Translations under genes and position numbers: made by a program
Shown: one piece after another, positions 21,949 to 33,377 of the stretch
How positions within the stretch are numbered: the stretch's first letter is position 1
Layout of the letters: every line of letters begins with the position of its first letter
The notes under the pieces: model-generated
Database searches by the model: none
What the model was told of the DNA's origin: nothing
The model's input: the letters and a program-made list of their open reading frames with translations, nothing else
DNA from: Verticillium longisporum
Lineage: Eukaryota; Ascomycota; Sordariomycetes; Glomerellales; Plectosphaerellaceae
Length of the DNA: 64,000 bases
Direction of reading: 5' to 3'
Assembly (NCBI GenBank): GCA_019188255.1
Contig: JAETXT010000008.1
Location: forward strand, 1,922,001 to 1,986,000

Positions 21949-22177
21949 GAAAGTGTCCAAACTTTGCCCCTCATTTCCCGATAGCCTCTCGATGGCAGTA
22001 TATCAATTGAAGCAAGACCTAGATTCCTGAACATTCAATCCTGATTAAATTGCCAAAATATCTGGAATGATGGGTGCTAGTGAAAATCATTCCCTTCCCA
22101 TACTGTATCTTTGACCGGGCTTGCACGACACTGGCATGACTAGCCGCAGAGACCAATAGTGACAGATGGCGCAACAT

Positions 22178-24126
22178 TTACAATCCAGTTTTCTCGTCGT
22201 TATGCTCCTGTTGCGTGACCTGCAGCTTCGCATGCGCCTCTGCCCGAGCATAGGCAGCCGCAGACTCTGGGCCATCGAAAAGAATGGCCATCTCCTCAAG
22301 GGTAGGTCCCTTAGTTTCCACGAAGAAGAAGTAAATCACGAGAACCTCAATGACCAAGCTGTTCAGCACAATTAGTCAATAGTTCAAGAAGAGAGTTGCG
22401 GCAGAATAGGACCTACACAACAATGTACACAAAGTAAAACTTCCATGCTAGAGCCTCGAGACCAAGTGGGTTGACCCATTGGTTGAACACGCCTGCAACC
22501 GAGGTGCCGAAGAAGCAGAGCATGAGACCCTTGGCCCGGATGTTATAAGGCAGAATTTCGACGGTATAGCTGACGGTCAGACCGGGCCAAGCAGCGCCGG
22601 CAACGCCATAGAAGACAAATATCATGGCGACGACGGCGGTGCCGGCAGGCTTCGAGCCCGTCTGTTCATATACCGCGCTGCAGGCAGTCCAGACGGAGAA
22701 GGAAAGGAGCATGCCGATGCCGGCAAAAAGGAAGAGGAAGCGGCGGCCGAGGCGGTCAACGAAGAAGGCGGCGAAGAGAGAGACGAGCCAGCACCAGATG
22801 GTCAAGCCGCCGTTGATATAGGACAGGGTGATGGCGCTTTGCCTTGTCAGCTCAACCTTTTTTGGAGGCTTTCAAAGTAAAGAAATGCTTACTCTTCGAT
22901 ACCAATGCTGTTGAGAATCACAGAAAGCTGTACGCCGAATAGTCAGTCGTCTGAATAATGCGACAGCCACGAGATGGGTCTTACATAGTACGAAACCAAA
23001 CCGTTGCCGCTGCACTGCGAGAAGAAAGCTGTGGCAAGAATGAGATAGCATCGCTTGCGGTTGCCCTTGGTGCGCACCAGCTCCTTCCATCCATTGTTGG
23101 CCGCTGCGCTACGCTCGAGCTGCAGAGTGTTGGAGATCTCAGCCAGTTCCCAGCGCACAAAAGCATCGTTCTCGTCGCCGTTGCCGTGGTACTTGACAAG
23201 CACCTTGCGCGCGTCCTCGTGTCTTTCCTTGCTGATCAGCCATCGAGGGCTCTCGGGAATGAACCAGATTGCGATGAGCAGAATGCCAGGCATGAGGCAC
23301 TGAAGGCCCATAGGAAGACGCCACTGCAGGTCGCCAGACAGATTGTTGAGGGTCCCGAAGCAGGTCCATGCTGCGATGATGGCCTGTTGATTATTGTTAG
23401 TTTCTCCCCCTTCTTCGCACCTCGGCTTTTCTGTACAGGGTACCTACACCGAGATACCAGATCGTGTTATAGATGGTAGTGATTCTGGCGCGGTGCCTCG
23501 GGTGCGAAACTTCAGTGATGAGGAGAGGAGCGGTGGCATTCGCAACGTTGCTAATCTCATGTCAGATAATCACGCCTTGAAAAGTGTTTGAACTTGTTTT
23601 ACCTTCCAGCACCCATCAGGATACGACCGATCAGGAAGAGCGCATCGCGGCTGCTGTGGGGATGCGATTGTGTCAAGGCCTGCATCAATGCGCCGGCGAC
23701 AATCACTGAGCAGCCGACGGCGGTTCCAATCTTGCGTCCGAGGATATCTGCGAGATAGGGCGCTATGGGCAGAACAGCCAGGCCACCGAGACCGGGGACG
23801 GCACTGTAAAGTCCCAGGCGAGAACCAGTGGGGTGATCAAAGTCTGATTCGCAGAAAGCTTGTTAGCCAAGTGTGTCGAGGGCAACCCGACGAATGGCGA
23901 GGACGGGCTTACAAGCCTGCCATGTGTCCATGGTTTGAAGCCCGTTAAGCAGACTGCCGTCGAAACCGAGGGTTGAGGATGCGAGAAACAGAAACGGCAT
24001 CATCAAATACAACTTTCGAAGTTCCGTCTGCTTGTACCAGGGCAAGTGGTTATCCTTCGGAGTGAGTTCCTCCTCGGGAACGTCAGGATCGACATGGTCA
24101 ACCATTGCGTCTTGTTTCGCCGACAT
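22178..24126 (-). CDS. MFS sugar porter (lactose/hexose permease-like)
   Basis: Seven exons (24126-23913, 23843-23603, 23550-23448, 23383-22985, 22927-22893, 22842-22417, 22358-22178) keep phase and give 532 residues, the usual length of fungal sugar porters with 12 helices. Signatures of the family are present: GRKIG after helix 2, PESPRWL at the end of helix 6, DRLGRR after helix 8, and VETKGPTLEEM after helix 12. The N-terminus is acidic and cytosolic. The pattern is closest to lactose permease/LAC12-like members, but the substrate is not determined. It lies tail-to-tail with the GH18 gene (229 bp apart) and head-to-head with a decayed Zn2Cys6 factor (about 580 bp), so it may once have been controlled by that factor. 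Introns are 50-69 nt and one exon is only 35 nt. The gene appears intact. Confidence 0.92.
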
Positions 24127-24709
24127 GTTGATGATGGACGAGGTCGAGGTCGAGATATCAGGTCGAAGGCCTTGAATAAATTGGAACACTTGTCGATGCT
24201 TGGCTGAGTCACAGCGAAGCTTGAGAATCGTGATTGTAAAGATCGACGGGGGCAGAGAGACTTATAGATTTCTGCCGATGCATCGTCAGGCGTATCCCAG
24301 ATGCGCCCTGACGCAAGCTTTGTTCCGATCGATGGCTTGTTGAAGGCGACTGCTGGAGATCAGCTCCCCTTCGGCTCTCGGACTTGGTCTCGCAGGAAGA
24401 ACCGACAGCATGGTTTGGTTGAACTTGAAGCCATGGATATGTTCGTCCCCACGGGGAAGAACTGGCGGAGATGGCCCAGAACACGCTGACTCGAAAGGTC
24501 AAAGTCTGCTTTACTGGGCCAATTGCACTATTGACTAGCATGACTCGGCTTTCGCGTAGGTCCGGAGACTCGTTCCAGCACACAAGGGGGCAGGTTCTCA
24601 GCTCCGACGTTTCTGCGATCGTCTGCATTCAAGTTCCTACATGCTCCGATCTTTCTCCTCGGACTCATCTTGCCTCCCCTCCTTCTCAACTTGACAATTA
24701 CTGCCAACT

Positions 24710-26686
24710 ATGGAAACTGGGGAAGCAGCATCGCAAAGCGGATCGTCGCCAGAGAACCCCAGATTACCCGAAACGACAGCATCCGTGGAGTCTCCAGGGT
24801 CAGTGTCGGGATCCAAGAGATCCACTGCTGCTTCTGCGAAGAATCAACGAGCTTGTGACGGCTGTCGCGCGCGAAAGGTCAGGGTGAGTCGTATGCCCTG
24901 ACGCTCGGCCACGAGATGTCGGGCAGTCTGATGGGGTCTAAACGTGTCGTCGCACATCCCCTGTCGCCTGGCCAGCATTGCAGCTACGTTATTGGAGCGG
25001 CTTACTGACATGACGGGCATGGACCTTAGTGCTTGTACGGATCAGGCGAGCAACGTTGTCAGGGATGCATCTTCCTCGACATTGCCTGCACTCATCTTCG
25101 TCCGAGGAGGCGGCGAGGCCCACAGAACAAGTACTTCACTGCATCACTCTTTGTTATTTCCGTTATCTTTATCGTCGGCTAACTGTTGATCGGACACGCA
25201 CACAATGCCACACATGAAGAACGAACTCAATTGCCGTTGGCACCATCCCATCTATCTCCAGGGCATGAATCGCCTCAAGCTTTAGCCGGTATTGTCGGCT
25301 CTGGCTCTGGCTCGGAGGCGGCAAGGTCGCCCCAATTACTCCGAATAGCATCAGCCGCATCCCCGATGTCTCAGCAGGGCCACTGGCTTTCTCTCTTTGC
25401 CCCTGAACCCACCATTCTCCGTATCCTCAACGACTGGTTCGAAAGGGTACACGCTCTTGCCCCGGTTCTCGTTCGTCGGCGCTTCATGCGGTGATTCAGA
25501 AGCAGAGAAGCAGACCACAATGCTACTTTCTGTGGCCTCGTCATCAGTGTATGCATGGCAACATGTGCTACATTGCGGAGAGAAGACTATGATGATGCGA
25601 CGGTCGAGAAGGGGGCCACGATCATTCAGCACCATCGATTACTTCAAGTTGACAGCAGCGGCCAAAAGCGTATACTCTGGATTGGTGCGTGGCCATGTAC
25701 AATCTCGGCATGTCAGCAAGTTCTCTTGCAACGGGCGGGTTGAAGTCGACCAGCTCGTATCATGCCTTGTCCATGGCCGCTATTGGGGTTCGGTACATTG
25801 CATATTACTGTATGAAGGACCATGACTTTGTCGAACAGCAACAGGCTAAGAGGCTTTTCATGCTGCTCTTTGCTGGTTCCCAGTACGTCCTTCTTGTTCC
25901 TGGTCCCTGTTTTCGACGTGTCCCGCCCCATGACTTTCACTCTACAGCACCGGGAGGGGGGGGGACGTGGTGTAACACGAGCTAACTTCCGTTTAGAAGC
26001 GGAGACGCATTTGGCATGTTGACCCCAAATCTTGCATCCTATCAGGATAATTGGCCTCAGCTTCGCCCTCTGCCTCTCACAGACGACGAGTTGGACCCCG
26101 CCGGCCAGGACCTTGATCCCCTGGCGGCAGGGGAGACCGCATGGCACGGTAACCACACGAGCTACATCCCCGGTCTGCTGCGTCTCAGCGACATATTCTG
26201 GGTCTGGCACGAGGCTCAAACCATCCCGGCAGCCATGCTTGGCGGGGCCGAGGCCGCTTTGGCGCGGTACTTGGCCCAGGTGCAGCAGGTGATCGACTCC
26301 CTACCGCCGGAGCTCCGATGGCGCGGCGGGCTGTCAAGGCCGGCGCATGTCACCGAGGGACACGATGCTCAAGTAGTCAACATCTTCATCACGTCTCTGC
26401 ACATACGGTCCAACTTGCTGGAAAAATTCGGATCGACGTCCGGCAGTCACGAGGAGCATCAGAGGATCGTGGATGATCTGCTCGAGATACTGTATCATCT
26501 TCCCCAGGCCGTGTTCGACTTAATGGGAGTAGTTTGGTGCCCAAGATTCGTGATATAGGGGCTGCGTATTTGGAGCAGGCTCAGAAGATCCAGGGGATGG
26601 GAGATGATGTCAAGGAGAAGATGGAGCGTTTGTCACGCAGGCTGCACGATCTTGATTGCTGGCCAGGCCATCCGACTGGGTATTAG
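24710..26686 (+). pseudogene. Zn2Cys6 transcription factor, disrupted
   Basis: Exon 1 (24710-24883) and exon 2 (25030-25130) join to a complete binuclear zinc cluster: CDGC, RARKVRC, then C-x2-C-x6-C, followed by an arginine-rich linker RPRRRRGPQNK. Downstream the frame resembles the fungal-specific regulatory domain (SLFAPEPTILRILNDWFERVH, then GLVISVCMATCATLRRE), but there are several breaks. An in-frame TGA occurs at 25492-25494 where homologues have an arginine-like residue and sequence continues smoothly. A frame change near 25670 precedes a YTLDWCVAMYNLG block. A one-base loss near 26518-26521 occurs after a 114-nt intron (25883-25996). No acceptor cleanly links exon 2 to the next coding block. 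The reading resumes to a natural stop at 26684-26686. Independent defects favour a pseudogene over sequencing error. It probably regulated the divergent sugar porter. Confidence 0.8.
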
Positions 26687-27343
26687 CCACGGCAATATGA
26701 GGATACTAGTCAGACAGATATCATGATTGTTTTGATTCGCACACACACGGCGCTCGCTTCCGCAAAGACGCCCAGCAGAACAGGCATAAAGCAAACTAAA
26801 TGAGCTGATAGCCGCGCATTCGTCCCCCTTTCGAACCACATTCACAGCAGTGGGGAATGCCATGTGGCTCGGTTCTAAGCTGGGGACCTCGTGGTTGTGT
26901 GGTTTCTGCGAAGTATTTGCGGCGCCAACCACATCAGGAAAAGGGTGGTGGGTTCGACGCCGGGAGGCGGTTGTCGATCAGACCACGCGGACAGCCACGG
27001 TCAAAGGTGCCGGAGGCACTCGAGCCCTGCTTCCGATGATCTTGGCCGACAACGCAGATCTGCGGAGTCCTGATTCGGACCTGGGGTTGCAAACCCGCCA
27101 GTTCTGGGGAAATCCAGAGTCAGCTCCGAAGTTTGTTCGAAGACGCACTTTGGTGTTCTCGGCGTCGGCGGAACCTGCCCACTGCATTGTCACCTTCCTC
27201 TGGTCACGATAGCTTAAAACTGTGCGTCTCTTCTTGACTTTCGGACTTCGTAACAAGACAACATCTCTTCCCTTCTCTTGCTCCTTCTTCCAATCACTCA
27301 CGCTTCCCCTGTCATCTCTTGTATTGTATATCATCTACACAAT

Positions 27344-29053
27344 ATGACGGCCTTCGAAGATACACCCGTTGTCCGGGCCCCAAGCCTGTCCTCCGACAAG
27401 CTTCCTCACCTGCGCCGTTCTGAGAACGGCAGCACACATCTCATTGTCAACGGCAAGCCCTTCCTCATGCTCGCTGGCGAGCTCGGAAACTCTGCGCTCA
27501 GCTCGGCCCGCTACATGTCAGAGGTGTGGCCCGCCATGAGGGCGCAGTCTATCAACACCCTCCTTGGCTCTGTGACGTGGGAAGACATCGAACCTCGCGA
27601 GGGCCACTTTGACTTTTCCGAGCTTGATCGGGTCCTAGCCAGCGCCCGTGAGCACAACATGCACCTCGTCTTGCTATGGTTCGGTACCTACAAGAACGGT
27701 ATCTCTACGTATGCACTGTCATGGGTCAAGCGCGATGTTAAGCGCTTCCCCCGTGTTCAGGTTCTCCAGGCCGGCGGCGTGAAGAAGACGATCGAAATGG
27801 TATCGCCCTTCAGTGAAGAGGCTTGTGCGGCGGACTGCCGCGCCTTTTCAAAGCTCATGCGCCACCTCGCCCAGGTCGACGCTGAGCACAACACAGTCCT
27901 CATGGTCCAGGTTGAGAACGAGACGGGTCTGCTGGGCGATTCGCGCGACCGTTCGCACCGCGCAAACGCCGCTTTCGAGAAGCCTGTCCCGGAGTCGCTG
28001 CTGAAGCACCTCTCCACCGTTGATACTCATCCGACCTTCAAGGCCCGTTACAACAATGTTCCCTCCTCAGGCGATCACTCGTGGTCCTCTGTTTTTGGCG
28101 CTGGCAACAACGCCAACGAAGCCTTCATGGCCCACCATATCTCTACCTACGTCGGTCGCGTCGCCGCCGCCGGCAAGCAGCACTACGACATCCCTTTCTA
28201 CACAAACTGCTGGCTCAATTTCGACGATCCCTCTGAACTGGACACGCGCGACTTTCCCCTCGTCGTCGGTGGAGGCGCCGCGCCGGGAGACTACCCCTCT
28301 GGCGGGCCTTGCCCCCACGTCCTCGACATCTGGCGCCACAACACCCCAGCGCTGGATTTCCTGGCGCCGGACCTTTACTTCCACCACTACGAGTCCGTGT
28401 GCAAGGACTACACGCAGCAGGGCAACCCGCTTTTCATCCCCGAGCAGCGCCGCGACGCCAACGGCGCGCGCAGGTCCTGGCTCGCGTTTGCGACCTATGG
28501 TGCCCTCGGCACCGGCCCGTTCGGCATCGACACGGGCGCCGAGGCATTCGGCCGCGAGTACAAGCTGCTGGCGCAGACGCAGGAGCACCTCCTCGCCGCG
28601 GGGCCGGCCGACCGCTTCGGCTTCTTCTTCGACGAAGAGCCGTCGCCCGGCAGCACGGAGCGGTGGACCAAGGTCATTGGCGACTTTGAGGTGATCGTAG
28701 AGCGGTGCTTCGTCTTTGGCAAGCAGAGCTCCGGCGCCGGCATGGTCATTCACAAGGGCAACGGCAAGTTCCTCGCCGTCGGACGAGGCTTCCACGTCTA
28801 CTTCAAGAGCGTGAGGCCCGAGGCGACGTTCACCGGCATCCTGCGCGCCGAGGAGAAGGAGGTCACAGAGACGGGCGAGCTGAGGACACTGAGGGTGTTC
28901 AATGGTGATGAGACGAGGAGCGGAGAATTCCTCATGATGCCGAATGACGACCCTGACTATAGCGGTTTCCCTATCGCGGTGACGATTCCTGCGCGGACGT
29001 GCATTGCTGAGCTGGAGGCTTACTGGGTTGCCGAGGCTGAAGAGGACAGGTAA
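27344..29053 (+). CDS. GH35-like beta-galactosidase with DUF5597-type C-terminus
   Basis: One uninterrupted frame of 569 residues. The N-terminal TIM-barrel half (about 30-390) contains a WEDIEPREGHFDF strand-loop typical of GH35/GH42 enzymes, acid/base VQVENETG (E193) and a candidate nucleophile in PLFIPEQRRD (E367). The C-terminal part (about 390-565) matches the DUF5597 type often fused to such barrels, as in bacterial beta-galactosidases. No signal peptide or membrane segment is seen, so the enzyme is probably cytosolic and acts on imported oligosaccharides. The start at 27344 is the first ATG in the long frame (AATATGACG). GC at third positions is high compared with its surroundings, and the absence of introns with bacterial-type architecture raises the possibility of transfer, which is inference. 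It is convergent with the GH43 gene, with 173 bp between stops. Confidence 0.88.
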   Translation: MTAFEDTPVVRAPSLSSDKLPHLRRSENGSTHLIVNGKPFLMLAGELGNSALSSARYMSEVWPAMRAQSINTLLGSVTWEDIEPREGHFDFSELDRVLASAREHNMHLVLLWFGTYKNGISTYALSWVKRDVKRFPRVQVLQAGGVKKTIEMVSPFSEEACAADCRAFSKLMRHLAQVDAEHNTVLMVQVENETGLLGDSRDRSHRANAAFEKPVPESLLKHLSTVDTHPTFKARYNNVPSSGDHSWSSVFGAGNNANEAFMAHHISTYVGRVAAAGKQHYDIPFYTNCWLNFDDPSELDTRDFPLVVGGGAAPGDYPSGGPCPHVLDIWRHNTPALDFLAPDLYFHHYESVCKDYTQQGNPLFIPEQRRDANGARRSWLAFATYGALGTGPFGIDTGAEAFGREYKLLAQTQEHLLAAGPADRFGFFFDEEPSPGSTERWTKVIGDFEVIVERCFVFGKQSSGAGMVIHKGNGKFLAVGRGFHVYFKSVRPEATFTGILRAEEKEVTETGELRTLRVFNGDETRSGEFLMMPNDDPDYSGFPIAVTIPARTCIAELEAYWVAEAEEDR

Positions 29054-29226
29054 AGAGCTTGCCACGATTGTCAACAGTTTAAAAGTCATATGAACAGCGG
29101 CCTCTTTTTTCTTTTAGAACCCTGCCTCACATTAGCTCGCAATATTTCACAGAATGAAGTCTGGCTCTGAAAGATCTCCACTACGCTCTCCACACCAACA
29201 TCCGCGGAAGTCCTGGCAGCCATGCC

Positions 29227-31081
29227 TCACGCCCTCCCAGGCACCGGATCCTCATCGGCAGGCACGAACTCGTCGTCGGAAATGAGCTGAGCGATTGGCT
29301 CGTACCGCCATCGACTCACGTATGCCGGCGTCAGGTTGTCGCCCCCGTTGCTCGTAGCAAACGCCCCCACTAGGGTTCCTATCATACTTGATTAGCACAA
29401 GAGCCTGCTGAGTGTGACGTGACGTACCCATGAACTGCCCCGAACCACCACTCATGAACCACGCGCTGACACTGCCGAGAACGATTTTGTCGCTCTCCTT
29501 GCCGTCCGACCCCACAGATGCAGCGTTGAACACGTAGTGCGTCTCGTTGACTGCTGAAATCTGCAGCCTGACCGGCTTACCCAGCCAGGCGCACGGTACC
29601 TTGTGGAGCGCCGACTCGGGCTCCGAGGCGAGTGGTTCTCCTTCGTATCCCTCTTTGCCGGAAAGTTCATGTTTGAAACGGAGATACATGGCAAGGCGAC
29701 CATCGGGCGCTTTGAGGCGGACGTATCCCAGATCAACATGCTGGAACTGCGTCAAAAAGAGCGTAACGCCCGCCTCTTCGTTCTCTTCACGAGGGTGAAA
29801 GGTTAGGTCAACACTAAAGTTGAAGATGGTATGAGACTGCTTTCGCGCGATGAAAGTCAGGGGGTGAATGCCGGCGTTGGGGTCACCGATTAGTTCGGGA
29901 GGTACAGCGGAGTCAAGAGAGTACTTTGTTGGCGTGAGTCGTAGCATGTTGGCATGATCTTCGGGAGAAACGGTGAATCGCTCGGTTCTGTTTTGCTGAA
30001 TCCGCCAGTGGATGAGGTTTCTCGGAATGGAAGACCCGGGCACAAAGTCATACTCGTCGCCGTCCGACAACCAGGGCCCTTCGCCAGCTACGTCGAGGTT
30101 CTTCGGTGGTAGAGGCCCCGACATGCGACCGCGGACCGGTGCGAGGACTGGCCATTCGCCTTCATTCCATGTCATCGGATACAAATGAGACTCTCGACCC
30201 ATGGGGTAAATCTGCCACTCGGGACCCGAGCGGCAGGCCAGAGCCACACCCCACCAGTTTCCCTCGACATCTTGAAAGAAGTCGGCATGCCCAACACATT
30301 GAATGTATTCGTCTGTGTTCTTATTGGTCAAGATGGGATTGTTTTCATAACCCTCAAACGGTCCCTCAGGGTCTTTACCGCGTGCAATTGTGACGGTGTG
30401 ATTAGTCTCAGTACCACCCTCAGAGACGAGTAGGTAGTACCATCCATCCTTCTTGTAGATGTGTGGCCCTTCTGGGTTACGACCGCCGGTGCCGCTCCAG
30501 AGGCGAATAGGCTCGCTCGTCTCGCCAGTGTCCATGTTAAACCTGGATTGCACAATCCTATCGCCCGCCGACATGGACACGTACAACGTCCCTTTGTCTA
30601 TGAAGAAGTCAGGGTCGATGGAGTTGGTAGGGTTGTCCATCCAGATCGGGTCGGTCCATGAATCAGTATCAAAGGGGTTGGCTGTCGAGACGACGAATAT
30701 CTGCTGGAACCAGGTGTTGAACAGAATGTAGGGTGAAATGATATAGAGTCGACCTTCATGGTAGCGCAAAGTCGGGGCCCAGATGCCCTGATGTTGAATC
30801 GAGCCGTCGGTAAGAAGCTCGGGCAACTGTGTTTCGCGAATCAAAGCATGGCTGACAAGCTTCCAGTTGATCAGGTCCTTGCTTGCATAAATTGGAATGC
30901 CGGGGAATGACAGAAACGACGAAAAAGCGCAGAAGTGTGTATTGTCGAGTTCCGGGACGAATGTACAAGTAGGATCCGTGTGCCAGCCAGGAAAGACTGG
31001 ATTGTAAAACGTGGTGTTTTCAGCAGCCATTGTGGCTCTGAGTGTCGTCAGGACCACGAGGCCAATGGATTGGAAGCGCAT
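29227..31081 (-). CDS. Secreted GH43 enzyme (beta-xylosidase/arabinofuranosidase type)
   Basis: Two exons (31081-29428 and 29378-29227) with a 49-nt intron give 601 residues. Residues 1-19 form a signal peptide. The five-bladed propeller spans about 24-340 with the three expected carboxylates: general base D36 in PGWHTDPTC, pKa modulator D156 in SIDPDFF and general acid E204 in RNPEGPHIY. The rest (about 370-590) is a concanavalin-like C-terminal domain typical of fungal GH43 xylosidases. Splicing replaces an apparent run-through tail and yields an acidic end, ISDDEFVPADEDPVPGRA. Substrates would be xylo- or arabino-oligosaccharides outside the cell, but specificity cannot be read from sequence. 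The neighbouring GH35-like gene and upstream porter suggest a plant-glycan or side-chain utilisation neighbourhood. Confidence 0.93.
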
Positions 31082-32395
31082 TTTGCAGCTTTTTCAAGGG
31101 ACTGGGGTCTTATCACCTCTCACCTTGCATCCAGGGGTTGCCACTGACTGTTTGAGAACAGCGTTGCAGTAAGCTCTGTTTTATACTCGAGGTCAACAAC
31201 AAGCTCGCACAAGAGAATTGGAGATTCTGAGCCGCTGTTCCCGCCAATCGCACTTCCCCCTTGCCAGTACGATCGGCATAATGCAGAGTCCAGGCGGGCT
31301 TCGGAAAGCAACTCGCCAAGGTCTATGCCTCACGCTGCGTCTTGGCCTGGCGAACTGGTCGACGGACTTGGGCGTCCGTAACGTTGCTGCATTTGAGAGG
31401 TCAGGAATTCAATGTGAGACGAATCATTGACTTGAATGCCAGGTGAACACTAGAGTTTTGCAATAGTCCGAAACCTTCGGGACGGAGTTTCTCAGTATGT
31501 CGCAGTGCAAGGTTGGTCCGCCCGAACATTTTACCCCGGATACTGAGGTGAGGTCCTCGTCCCCCAAAAGCGGTCGAATTGGAAGACTCCAAAGCCGATG
31601 AACTCCACACATCCTCGTTGTCAGATGCTTGCTGGTCAACGATGACCCCTCATTCATGAATGGGGAACCCTGGCCAAGGCTCCGCGGCTAAAGAAGAGAT
31701 CGTCCGAAGCAAGAGCCTAACAGCTTATCGAAAGAGGTGCCATGCCCGAGAGGGTACCAGACCTGTGAGGACTTGCAGGTTCTCGTCGTATTTCGTACCT
31801 GCGAAGGAACTACAAATCTGTGTACGAGGCATTGGCCAATCCAGTGACCGAGGCCATCACATGGCTATATCAGCCTCTCACAGAATCCGGAAGATGACTG
31901 GGGGGGGCGAAGTGGTAGTAAAGTGACAGTAAGGCTTGCTCCTGAATTGGGTTTACCCATTTTCAATTATCGTACCAGTGACGAGGTAAAGTGAGGGGAA
32001 CAAAAGAGAAGATTCATCAAACACCTTGAATAATTCATCTCAAGCGGTGCTTCTCGAGCTTGGTAGCACAAAATGCACATCGCTGGCAAGACAGGATAAT
32101 GAAATGGATGGAAACGAATACCAGGAGCAGGTCGAAGAAACACTGGTCACCATCCCGAAAACAGAGTGGGGTTCGGTGAAGCTGTACCTTCCGGTCGGTG
32201 AGCACATGGCGATAAGAGCACTCGGAGACGGATTCTCTTTCTGCCGGCCTTATCATACATGAAATTTTGACAGCGGCATAGTTCGACAGCTAGTTGCATC
32301 GCGAAGCTCTGCCCCTTAGCTCTGTACATCCCATCGCTTCACCAATACATCCATAATCATACTTCCCACCTCATCACCGTTTTCACTCCTCAAAT
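31082..32395. other. Divergent intergenic region, no gene recognised
   Basis: 1.3 kb between the GH43 start and the MAM33 start, holding both promoters. Only short uninformative frames were seen. Confidence 0.6.
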
Positions 32396-33377
32396 ATGCT
32401 CTCCATCAGATCCGCCGCGCGCTCTGCGCCCCGCGCCCTCGGCCGCCTGGCCAGGCAAACCCCCATCGTGCGCCCCAACAGCCTCTTCAAGACTTCCTCT
32501 CCCCTGAGCGCCGCGCTCCGCACACAACGCGCCTCCGCCTTTTCCACAACTGTCTTCCGCCGTGCCGCCGAGTCTGATGAGGAGCTCGCGGCAAAGCTCG
32601 AGAGCGAGCTTCAGTTTGAGGAGGAGGTCAAGCAGAACGAGCAGCTGCCCGCCAGCGTCAAGGACTTCCTTGACAACAGCCCCTTTGAGCTGCACGACAC
32701 CCCCGGCAAGGAGGACGTCAAGCTGACGCGCACCTTTGGTGACGAGAAGTACGTGTTGTCACTGACGCATCTTGTCGACATTTTCAAAGAGACTAACCGA
32801 TGCCAGGATCACCATCACCTTCTCCATCGCCGACCTCGCCAACTACGATCCTGACATGTACGAGCAGGACCGCGCCCTCGAGGACGAGGACGACATCGAC
32901 GCCTCGGACATCCAGAACGCCAACAAGCAGGCCATCCTGCCCGCCACGGGCGGCGCCCGCTCGGCGCAGGCCGAGGAGGATCTCGAGGTCGAGGAGGAGG
33001 AGGACCTCGACGACGACGCCGCGCCCCCGACGCGCCTGTCCATCGTCGTCGAGAAGCCCGGCCGCTCACCCGGCGCCCTCAACATCGACGCCGTCGCCCA
33101 GGACGGCTCCATCATCGTCGAGAACATGTTCTACTACGAGGACGCCGCCCTCGCCACGCCCACCACCCCCGAGGGCGCCCAGAAGAAGGCCGACGTCTAC
33201 CCCGGCCCTCCCTTCGGCAGCCTCGACGAGGACCTGCAGATCCTGATGGAGCGCTACCTCGAGGAGCGCGGCGTCACCCAGGCGCTGGCCGTCTTTGCGC
33301 CCGACTACGTCGACGTCAAGGAGCAGAAGGAGTACGTGCGCTGGCTCAGCAACGTCAAGGGCTTCATCAGCGCTTGA
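32396..33377 (+). CDS. MAM33: Mitochondrial acidic matrix protein, MAM33/p32 family
   Basis: Exons 32396-32748 and 32807-33377 give 307 residues. The N-terminus is an arginine/serine-rich amphipathic presequence (MLSIRSAARSAPRALGRLARQ) typical of mitochondrial import. The body has the p32 layout: an acidic helix (DEELAAKLESELQFEEEV), alternating beta strands around ITITFSIADL, a long acidic loop (residues about 175-195), and a C-terminal domain ending LDEDLQILMERYLEERGV ... YVRWLSNVKGFISA. The family forms acidic doughnut-like trimers in the matrix and is linked to mitochondrial translation and oxidative phosphorylation. The ATG follows a pyrimidine-rich leader. Third positions are strongly GC-biased, as in highly expressed genes. 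The gene appears intact. Confidence 0.95.

Noticed and set aside
28067..29089. A 340-codon frame antisense to the GH35-like gene
   Set aside because: A codon-bias shadow of a GC-rich gene. The sense frame has catalytic motifs and the antisense has none.
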